A stretch of DNA of 30,926 bases, taken from positions 1 to 30,926 of the forward strand of contig JAFGJS010000041.1 in assembly GCA_016928995.1 (NCBI GenBank). Direction: 5' to 3'. Both the position numbers and the translations under genes were made by a program. The DNA comes from Candidatus Sumerlaeota bacterium. GTDB taxonomy: Bacteria; Sumerlaeota; Sumerlaeia; JAFGJS01. The notes under the pieces are model-generated. The model ran no database searches. It was not told the DNA's origin and saw only the letters and a program-made list of their open reading frames with translations. Position 1 is the stretch's first letter. The number at the start of each line of letters is the position of its first letter. This document shows positions 15,586-23,600 of the stretch, piece after piece.

Positions 15586-16992
15586 CTATTCATCGCCCTC
15601 CACGCAATCCTTCTTTCCGGCGATATTGTATTTCTCCATACGATACCCCAGCGTGCGGCGCGTCACGCCCAGCAAGCGCGCGGCGCGTGTATAGTTGTTT
15701 CCGGCCCGCTCAAGCGCGTTCTGAATCGCGATTTTCTCCAGCTCCTCCAGCGTCATGTGCTCCACCGAAATCCCGCCCGGAGCCGGCGTCTTGCCCTGCG
15801 CCGCCTTGATCGTCAGCGGCAGATCCTCCGCCGTCAACGTGTCTCCCTCGCACATCACGATGGCGTGCTCCACGGCGTTTTCCAATTCGCGAATGTTGCC
15901 CGGCCAGCCGTATTGCATCAACATCCGCAGCGCCTCGCTGTCAATGCGGCGCGGCGCTTCCGCGCTTTTCACGGCATGTTTGCGCAGGAAATGCTCGATC
16001 AACGCCGGAATATCGTCCCGCCGCTCGCGCAACGGCGGAATCAAAATCGGCACAACGTTCAGCCGGTAATACAAATCCTGACGAAACGCGCCCTCCTCCA
16101 GCATCTGCTCCAAATCGCGATTCGTGGCCGCGATCACCCGCGCGTCGGCCTTGCGTGTGACCGACTCGCCCACGCGCTGAAACTCGCCCGATTGCAGCAC
16201 GCGCAGCAACTTCACCTGCAGCGACGGCGAAACCTCCCCGATTTCATCCAGAAACAACGTCCCGTTGTGCGCCGACTCGAACAACCCGGCGCGGTTGGCC
16301 TCCGCGCCGGTAAAAGCCCCCTTCACATGCCCGAACAGCTCGCTCTCCAGCAGCGTCTCCGGCAACGCGCCGCAATTGATCTTCAAAAACGGGCCATCCT
16401 TACGCGCGCTGTTCACGTGAATCGCCGCCGCGAGCACCTCCTTGCCCGAGCCGCTCTCGCCGCGCAACAGCACCGTGGCGTTCTTCCGCGACACCTTGCG
16501 CGCCTGCCCGATCACGCGCCGCATCGCCGGGCTGGCGCAGATCAGGTTGTCCATACGGAACTGATCTTCCACGATATCCTTCAGCTGCTCATTCTGCTCG
16601 CGCAGCTGCGTATTCTCCGCCTGCAAGCTGCGCGTCTCCATGATGCGGCGCACGAGAATCTTCAGCTCATCGATCGCGAACGGCTTGATCAAATAATCGA
16701 AGGCGCCCTTCTTCATCGACTCCACCGCCGTCTGCGCGCTGGCATAAGCTGTCATGATCACGAACTCCACGCCGGGCGCCGCGTTCTTGGCCCGCTCAAG
16801 CGTCTCGATCCCGTCCATCTGCGGCATCTTCAGATCGCTCAGGATGATGTCGAACTCGTTCGGCGCCGCCTCAAGCACCTGCAACGCCTCCAGCGGATTG
16901 TCGAAATTATCCGCCTCCCAACCCTCGCGCCGCAACGCCCGGCCCAACACCTCGCCCATTTTCGGCTCGTCATCGATGATCATGATTTTCAT
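15586..16992 (-). CDS. NtrC-family sigma-54-dependent response regulator
   Basis: A 468-residue activator of RNA polymerase sigma-54. The receiver domain (1-120) has the acidic pair IDDEP and phosphoacceptor Asp53. The AAA+ domain has Walker A GESGSGKE at 178-185, the sigma-54 contact loop GAFTGA at 225-230, and Walker [11 protein letters not shown] at 244-253. The arginine-finger region follows in [13 protein letters not shown]. The C-terminus (about 420-460) is a Fis-type helix-turn-helix, with [20 protein letters not shown]. The ATG at 16992 has AGGAG seven bases upstream; an upstream extension is weak. It follows the histidine kinase gene on the same strand, 148 bases away, so the two form a two-component pair. 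Confidence 0.96.
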   Translation of the reverse strand: MKIMIIDDEPKMGEVLGRALRREGWEADNFDNPLEALQVLEAAPNEFDIILSDLKMPQMDGIETLERAKNAAPGVEFVIMTAYASAQTAVESMKKGAFDYLIKPFAIDELKILVRRIMETRSLQAENTQLREQNEQLKDIVEDQFRMDNLICASPAMRRVIGQARKVSRKNATVLLRGESGSGKEVLAAAIHVNSARKDGPFLKINCGALPETLLESELFGHVKGAFTGAEANRAGLFESAHNGTLFLDEIGEVSPSLQVKLLRVLQSGEFQRVGESVTRKADARVIAATNRDLEQMLEEGAFRQDLYYRLNVVPILIPPLRERRDDIPALIEHFLRKHAVKSAEAPRRIDSEALRMLMQYGWPGNIRELENAVEHAIVMCEGDTLTAEDLPLTIKAAQGKTPAPGGISVEHMTLEELEKIAIQNALERAGNNYTRAARLLGVTRRTLGYRMEKYNIAGKKDCVEGDE

Positions 16993-17022
16993 GGCATGGC
17001 TCCTGTCGAATTCAACCGCGAT

Positions 17023-17182
17023 AACGCAAAGACGCAAAGGCGCAAAGAAATTATCGAGGTAAGACTCCTGATATTATGTTCGATGAAATCGGCAAAACGC
17101 GTTCTATCGCTACGACATGACGTAAAATGCGAATCAGAGCTTATCTCCCTTTGGATTCTTCGCGACTTTGCGTCTTTGCGTT
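17023..17182. repeat. 160-base element with 27-base inverted arms
   Basis: The arms 17023-17049 (AACGCAAAGACGCAAAGG and on) and 17156-17182 are inverted copies matching at 25 of 27 positions. They flank about 106 bases of non-repeated DNA. The right arm lies inside the last codons of the histidine kinase gene and the left arm lies in the gap before the regulator. This looks like an inserted dispersed repeat. Confidence 0.8.
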
Positions 17183-18577
17183 TTCATCGGTTTCCATCTC
17201 TTTCACCGTAAGCAACGTAATAATCGCCTTCGCCCCCTGCCCCGGCTTGCTTTCCAGCTCAATGCTTCCGCCATACCGCTCCAGGATACGGCGCGTGATC
17301 GAAAGCCCCAGCCCCGTCCCGCCCGGCTTGCCGCTATAAAAAGGATCAAAAATCCGCCCCAGCCGCTTGGGATCAATGCCGCAGCCATTATCATGCACCT
17401 CCAGCCGCAAGGCATGATGCTTGCCTCGTTGCAGCGAAATCTCAATCCGCCCATTCTCTCCCACGGCGTCTCCTGCATTGAGCACCACATTCAATAGCGC
17501 CTGACGCAGAGCATCCGGATGAATCGCCGCGCGCGGCAATTCCTCCGCCGGCGGATCAAACACCAACGCCGTGGACTGACGCTTCATGTTCTTGCGCACC
17601 ATGTTCATCATGCTTTCGATCAAGCCCGGCACATCGCAAACTTCCGGACCGCGCACGTCCGAGTCCTCCGGCCGCGAAAACTGCAACAGCTGCTGGATCA
17701 ACCGGTTCATCCGGTCGATCTCAACGATCATATCGCTCGACATATCCTCCAATGCAGCGTCGCCTTTGACCTCATAACGCAGCTCCTCCGCCGTCACCCG
17801 CATGATTTGCAGCGGATTGCGCAGCTCATGCGCCAGTCCCGCGGCCATCACGCCCAGCGACTGCAGCCGGTCGTTCTGCTCCATCGCCCGTTCCATTAAA
17901 TCAAGCCGCTTCAGCGCCTGCTGCTGACCCAATCCGACCAGCAACAACAAGCCCGCCCCCACCAGCATCAACGCGAACATCCGGGTTTTCAGCTCGCGGA
18001 TCTCCTCCAGATACCCTCGCCGCCGTTCAACGCAAAGCAACGCGACGGCCCGATTCTTTGAATTGCGCAGCGGCGTATAAAATCGCTTGGGCAGCGAACG
18101 CGGAAATTCCTTGCGCGGGGACGCCTGAGGAAATCCGTTCAACGCCTCGGCGATCAACGTTTTATCCCGCTCTTCATAACGAAACGCCTCGCCGATCAGC
18201 TGCTCACCCCTCGTGTCGCAAATCACCGCCCCATCGCCGTCAATCACCGCCAGCCCCGACAAACCATATTCCAACACCGCTCCGCTCAAGATCGTTTGCA
18301 ACCGCCCATACGCCAGCGTCTCGGGCAACATCGCCAGCGTCTCCCAGGGATAAACCGAACTCTGTGGATCGCCGTACTCCAGCACCAGCGAAGCGTCGTC
18401 GCTTTGGATTTGCTTGGTCAGCTCCCGCCCGGCGTCCGCCAACTCCTTATCCAGCGCCTGCTCCTTGACGCGCTCAGTCAAACGCATCAGATAGAATCCC
18501 ATGCTCCAAAACAGGATCAGGATCAGCGCGATTGAAATCCAAGTCGCAATGCTGCGAATGTTGCCAAAATGAGTCAT
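17141..18577 (-). CDS. NtrB/ZraS-like membrane sensor histidine kinase
   Basis: A 478-residue sensor kinase. One transmembrane helix lies at about 10-31 and another at 200-219, flanking a periplasmic sensor region with a PAS/dCACHE-like look (GLSGLAVIDGDGAVICDTRG). The phosphoacceptor His250 sits in AHELRNPL. The catalytic ATPase domain holds the N-box LLNVVLNAGDAV, the G1 box DNGCGI and the G2 box GGTGLGLSITRRI. The kinase fold ends near residue 460. The last 18 residues (METDENAKTQ and on) are unlike a kinase, and residues 466-474 come from an inverted repeat element, so the C-terminus looks displaced by an insertion. It probably phosphorylates the sigma-54 activator encoded just downstream. 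Confidence 0.93.
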   Translation of the reverse strand: MTHFGNIRSIATWISIALILILFWSMGFYLMRLTERVKEQALDKELADAGRELTKQIQSDDASLVLEYGDPQSSVYPWETLAMLPETLAYGRLQTILSGAVLEYGLSGLAVIDGDGAVICDTRGEQLIGEAFRYEERDKTLIAEALNGFPQASPRKEFPRSLPKRFYTPLRNSKNRAVALLCVERRRGYLEEIRELKTRMFALMLVGAGLLLLVGLGQQQALKRLDLMERAMEQNDRLQSLGVMAAGLAHELRNPLQIMRVTAEELRYEVKGDAALEDMSSDMIVEIDRMNRLIQQLLQFSRPEDSDVRGPEVCDVPGLIESMMNMVRKNMKRQSTALVFDPPAEELPRAAIHPDALRQALLNVVLNAGDAVGENGRIEISLQRGKHHALRLEVHDNGCGIDPKRLGRIFDPFYSGKPGGTGLGLSITRRILERYGGSIELESKPGQGAKAIITLLTVKEMETDENAKTQSREESKGR

Positions 18578-18896
18578 GAGACGTACTATTTCGTCTGATT
18601 CAACTGCGTATAATCAACCATTCTGTACGTTATGGTGCAAAAATGCAAGAAATTGCACAAAAAAGATCAGTAGCAAAACCCAGGCCGATTTAGCCTTTTT
18701 TTCATCACACGAAAACAAAACCGAGTTTTTATACGAGGTTCTCATCATTAAAAATCCAAAAATGTACAACGGAGCAGCAGACAATTTGATGCGCTCCCTT
18801 GACTTTCAAACACGATCCGCGGACGATTCAAGATAATCTGCGAATAGGATTGTTGAACGGTGCGGAGCGATTTCGGCATGCTGAAAGGGAACACAC
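18578..18896. other. Divergent intergenic region with a palindrome
   Basis: About 320 bases between the kinase and the secreted HExxH protein, with no gene. Two overlapping inverted repeats lie here: GTGCAA at 18635-18640 with TTGCAC at 18653-18658, and TGCAA at 18644-18648 with TTGCA at 18653-18657. They are 58-81 bases before the kinase start and could be activator sites. No good sigma-54 promoter was seen; one GG-N10-GC spacing on the minus strand lacks the TTGC end. Confidence 0.35.
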
Positions 18897-19898
18897 ATGA
18901 AAAAACAAATCAGCCTCATCCTCATCTTCGTTGCATGGGCGTCATGGTCTCATGCTCAGATCAAACTCGGAGGCGACACCATTCTCAGCTTCGCCGCCAT
19001 TGAAGAAGCCCGGCAAATTCTCACGGCCCAGGATGATTTTGTCCAGCGCATGAGTCCATTTGATCGCGCGGCCAGATTGAAGACCGGCAGCGACGTTTCC
19101 GAAACAGACTATCTGGATTTCGCCGGCAAAAATATTCTCGCGTGGGATGACAACGAGAAACAAAAAATCACGGCCGCCCTTCAAAGCCTCCAGGAAGAAT
19201 TCAAAACACTCCCCTTGCCGTTTCCCAAAAAAATAGTACTCATCAAAACGACAGGAAAAGAAGAAGGCGACGCGGCGTACACTCGCGCAAACGCGATTAT
19301 CCTGCCGGAATCCCAGCTCAAAGCGCCCGGCGAAGCGCTGCAAAAACTAATCTGCCATGAACTCTTTCACATTTTATCCCGGCAGAATCCGGAGTTGCGC
19401 GATGAACTCTACACCGCCATCGGTTTTGTGGCATGCGACGAAATTGAATTTCCGGAAGAACTCAAAGCGCGAAAGATCACGAACCCGGACGCGCCAGCCA
19501 ACGATCATTGCATTCGTCTCAAAGTCGACGACGCGGAACACTGGGCCATTCCCATTCTCTTTTCCAAGACAGAAAAGTACGACGTTGCGCGCGGCGGCGA
19601 ATTCTTCAACTACCTTCAGTTCAAGCTCCTTCTCGTTCAGCGCGACGATGATTCTTCCGCGGTCAAGCCGCTCTACGACGGCGCGACGCCAAGACTGATC
19701 GATCCAAACGATGCGTCTGGATTCTTCGAACAAATCGGCCAGAACACCTCATACATCATCCACCCTGAAGAGATCCTCGCCGACAACTTCGTGCTGTTGG
19801 TCTTGCACGAAAGCGGCGTCCGTTCCCCGGAAATCCTCGAAAAGATGGATAAGATACTGAAAGAGAACAAGAGCGCGGCGCAATCCGATGGGCATTGA
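18897..19898 (+). CDS. Secreted HExxH putative metalloprotease
   Basis: A 333-residue exported protein with a signal peptide ending in SHA (residues 1-20). The zinc motif HELFH is at 154-158, inside LICHELFHILSRQNPELRDE, which suits a zincin protease. A possible third ligand is Glu292 or Glu291 in HPEEILADNF, a position similar to the gluzincin glutamate, but this is my inference. No membrane anchor or secretion-system tag was found. The ATG at 18897 follows GAAAGGGAACACAC, a plausible ribosome binding site. A small gene overlaps its 3' end by 11 bases. The substrate is unknown. I do not recognise the protein family as a whole. Confidence 0.8.
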   Translation: MKKQISLILIFVAWASWSHAQIKLGGDTILSFAAIEEARQILTAQDDFVQRMSPFDRAARLKTGSDVSETDYLDFAGKNILAWDDNEKQKITAALQSLQEEFKTLPLPFPKKIVLIKTTGKEEGDAAYTRANAIILPESQLKAPGEALQKLICHELFHILSRQNPELRDELYTAIGFVACDEIEFPEELKARKITNPDAPANDHCIRLKVDDAEHWAIPILFSKTEKYDVARGGEFFNYLQFKLLLVQRDDDSSAVKPLYDGATPRLIDPNDASGFFEQIGQNTSYIIHPEEILADNFVLLVLHESGVRSPEILEKMDKILKENKSAAQSDGH

Positions 19899-20244
19899 CT
19901 TCTCACATGCCGGCGCGCATTGGACCTATTCTTTTTTCCATCTTTTCCGCGTGCGGCTTGCCGCTGAAATCGGCGTCGATCTCAATCAGATGGAAGGTTT
20001 CGTCAGAAACAATGAACGCCCGGCGTGCTCATGGGAGCTCGTTGATGATCCCATCAAGCCGTTGCTGCGCTGCTCCGACAGCGGCGGTGAATTATCGCCG
20101 GAAGAATCCCGCGCAATCGCACCACGGCTTCGCGAACTCATCGCCGATTGGCCCGACGATGATCCCGATAAAAGCAAGGCGTTGTCACTAGCCGAAGGCA
20201 TGGAGCTCGCCGCCACGCAAAATGAACCTTTTGTCTGTTATTAG
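19888..20244 (+). CDS. Small conserved-type protein of unknown function
   Basis: A 118-residue soluble protein beginning MGIDFSHAGAHWTYS, then LNQMEGF, and a second half with LLRCSDSGGELSPEESRAIA, LRELIADWP and AEGMELAATQNEPF. This order recalls an uncharacterised family found in many bacteria, but I cannot name it. The ATG at 19888 lies inside the end of the preceding protease gene, overlapping by 11 bases, so translation is probably coupled. No signal peptide, membrane segment or catalytic motif is visible. Because the partner is secreted and this one is not, an immunity-type or regulatory role is only a speculation. Confidence 0.72.
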   Translation: MGIDFSHAGAHWTYSFFHLFRVRLAAEIGVDLNQMEGFVRNNERPACSWELVDDPIKPLLRCSDSGGELSPEESRAIAPRLRELIADWPDDDPDKSKALSLAEGMELAATQNEPFVCY

Positions 20245-20623
20245 TTCATCGTTCGAGCTGCGTCGTCTCCATAAACCACACGACAGAATCCTGACATAAC
20301 CGTGCCGTTCCGAGTATTCAGTTATAGGGGAGACTCATTTCACTGATGCCCTGACGATCTCAAGTCAAGTTTTTTAAAATGAATTGATCACGCGGGATCA
20401 CAGAGCGCGCGGAGATTTAGATCGTTGTATTCAAAATACATACAGTCCATCCTCCGTGTCCTCCGTGTGCTCTGTGGTGAACAATTCGAGTTTCGCTAAC
20501 ATATTCCATAAAAAAAATGCTGTTGACCCCAAAGCGCTATATAAACGAAATGGAGTGGAATTTCTACGCGCCTGACAATGTGACAAATCACATCTTATTT
20601 CTATCAATAAACAGGGGGAAGCA
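20245..20623. other. Intergenic region with a repeat remnant
   Basis: About 380 bases without a gene. The middle holds the inverted repeat pair at 20395-20482, listed separately. No promoter with good spacing was found for the protease; TTGACC at about 20523 and TATAAA shortly after are too close together. AGGGGGAA five bases before the ATG at 20624 is a strong ribosome binding site. Confidence 0.4.
20395..20482. repeat. CACAGAG / CTCCGTG inverted repeat
   Basis: The left arm (20395-20414) reads GGATCACAGAGCGCGCGGAG. The right arm (20461-20480) reads CTCCGTGTGCTCTGTGGTGA and is its inverted copy at about 15 of 20 positions. A further CCTCCGTGT unit precedes it at 20451, giving a short tandem repeat inside the right arm. 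A copy of the CACAGAG motif recurs at 30676-30712. Confidence 0.6.
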
Positions 20624-23600
20624 ATGCGGCGAAAAGCCTTCATCACACTGATCATTTGTCTTTTTTCGATCTCTTTCCATGCCGTGGCTGAAGAAATTCA
20701 AGTCACGGTTCCAGCGGCTTCAGCCGATTTCAACCTGGTCCAATCCGGTCCTTACACCCGCATCGAATTATACGAAGGCGTCATCCCGGAAGAACAGCCC
20801 GGCGCTCCCGAAACGCCGTATCTTTCTATCCAGGTCATCGTTCCGTCCGGCGCCGCGATCGACAGCATCGTTGTGGATGGCGAAGAAAACGTCATCGCCG
20901 CCGATTGTCTGCTCTATCCCACGCAAGCGCCGCAGCCCTTCAGCGAACCGCTCCAGGACTTCACGCCACCTGACGCAATGATCTACGAATCGCCGGACGT
21001 CTATCCCGCGCAAATCGCCGAACTGTCCCAGCAGCAAAAACTGCACGGCTACACCCTTGTTCAGCTCCGCGTCACGCCCCTGCGCTATCGGCCGGCGCAA
21101 CGCGAACTGCTCTTCATCAGCAACCCACAAATCACAATCAGCTACAGCCAATCAAAAATCCAGCCGCTGGCCGGTGCAAGCCCGCTCCGTCCGGCCGCGA
21201 ACCGCAAAACGGAAATCCAGAATCTGCTGCGCAACATCGCCGTCAATCCCGGCGCCGTGGATGAATTTTCCCCATTTGACCCGGCGGAAACCGGCAAGGG
21301 CGAAATGCGCGACGCGCCCTTGGCGAATGACGCGATCTACCTCCTGATCACCAACGACGAACTGACCACCGTCATGCAAACCCTCGTCGACCGCCGCACG
21401 ATGCAAGGCCTGACCGGCAAACTGATGACCATTGATGACGTCACCAGCGGATACACCGGCGCCGACACCCAGCAGCAAATCCGCAACTGCATCATCGACC
21501 ACTACGAAAATCACGGCACGGTCTTCGTCTGCCTCGGCGGCGACGACTCCGTCGTGCCGGATCGCGATTGCTACGTCACCTGCGGCGGCTACACCGTCTA
21601 TAACATGCCCACCGATTTGTACTACGGCGGCCTGGACGGAACCTGGAATTCCGACGGCGACGCCCGTTACGGTGAAGCGATCGAAGACACCGACGTCGAT
21701 CTGCTGCCCGAAGTCTGGGTCGGACGCATCCCCGTCAACACCGTCGAGCAAGCGCAAAACTACATCGGTAAAGTCGTCGCCTACGAAACCGCCGCGTCCG
21801 AGGACTACGCCTCCAAATTCATCACCACTGGCGACATGCTCTGGGATCGCTACATCGGCGACGACCGCCCCTCGGATTTCAGCGAGCACGAAAGAGTCAG
21901 CGACGCCGAAATCTGGAACAACCGCATGTATCGCAATCAGGTCAAACCCTATCATCAACCTACATACTACCACCAGCTGCACGACACGCGCAGCTCCTGG
22001 GATACCAACACCGCCGGCGATTACGCCCAGTCCGACGCGCACCTGGTCGATCAAATCAACAACGGCTACCATCATCTTCACATGGCCACGCACGGCGGCA
22101 ACACGCTTTGGGCCATGGAAGGCGCCAGCTTCGACACGAACGACGCCTTCGCTTGCACGAACAGCAGCAAGCCTGCGATCATCACCACCATCGCCTGCCT
22201 GACCGGCGCCTTCGACTCCGCCGAACCCAGCCTCAGCGAAGCCTTCATTCGCAGCGAAGGCGGCGCCGTGGCCTACATGGGATGCAGCCGCTACGGATGG
22301 GGATCGCCCGGCAGCAGCCTGGGTGGAACATCATTTAATTATAACTACAGTTTCTACAAATACGTCTTCCAGGAAGGAACCGAATACGTCGGCGAAGCCC
22401 TTGGGCGCGCCAAAATGGACCGCGCCAGCAGCAGCAATTACAACAGCAGCAACCGCTGGGTTCAATTCGGACTCAACCTGCAGGGAGACCCCGCCGTCGC
22501 CTTCATCGCCAACGAAACCAGCCGCGCGCTGCACATTGAAACTCCGGACGGGACCGAAATGTACGACGCTGGAAGCGACGTGACCATCCGCTGGAGCGCC
22601 GGCGGCGACGACTGGCAAACCGGCGACAGAGTCGAGCTCTATTACTCCATGGACTCCGGCAGCACATGGACGTTGATCGCCGGGGCTGGCGGCCTGGATT
22701 ACGATGCCGTAGAATTCACCTGGACCACGGACGAATCCTGGAGCAGCGATCAATTCCGCGTCCGGGTTTCCCGCCAGGGAGAGCCGGCCCTCTACGACGA
22801 TTCCAACGGCGATTTCCAGATCACCGCGCTAGGCTCGATCACCGTATCCTCGGCGCCTTTTGATGAAATTTCCATCACCGGAAGCGCCCCAAGCCTCACA
22901 GTCTACACCTTTCACTGGCCCATCGGCGAAAACGCCTCGACCAACGCCCCCACATTGACCGGCTGGACCTTTCTCGGCTGGGTGGACGACGAAGGAACCA
23001 CCCGCACCACCAGCCGCTACTACACCTTCCCCGTGCAGGCGGAGCAAACATTATTCGCGACCTATCAATACACCGGTGCAACACGCGACTTCTACGTCAA
23101 CGACAGCGTCGCCGAAACCGGATTCCCCGCGGGCAGCGCCAGCAACGACGGAACCAGCATCACTTGTCCCGCCCTCACGATCGACCAGGTGCTGGACGCC
23201 CACACTCCCGGCTGGGGCGACACGATCCACGTCTCGGATTGCGTCTGCACCGATTCGCTCTATCTCAGCAGCGACAACAGTGGACTCACGCTCCGCGGCG
23301 CTGGAACCGGCAAAAGCATCCTCGACGGAGAAGGCGCACGCCTCATCATCTACGCCAGCTACGTGGACGAACTCAACGTCTCCGGATTCACCTTGCGCAA
23401 CGGCTCGAACTGGAGCGGCGCCGCAACGTACCTCTATCGCAGCCGGGCTAAATACACTAATTGTGAATTCACCGGCAACAACACAACCGGCCACGGCGGA
23501 GCGATCTATCAATACTACGGCCATCACTATGGCGGACTGGAAATCAGCGACTGCCGTTTCCAGGATAACACTGCGGCATACTCCGGCGGCGCGATCAAAT

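Noticed and set aside
15466-17211. A 581-codon open frame on the plus strand
   Set aside because: It is antisense to the NtrC-like gene. Its Arg/His/Leu-rich composition is typical of shadow frames in GC-rich DNA.
18576-18836. An 86-codon plus-strand frame before the HExxH gene
   Set aside because: It covers the divergent promoter region, lacks a clear ribosome binding site and resembles no protein I know.
20395-20482. CRISPR-like repeat
   Set aside because: The units are inverted and degenerate, with no regular spacers and no cas genes in the window.
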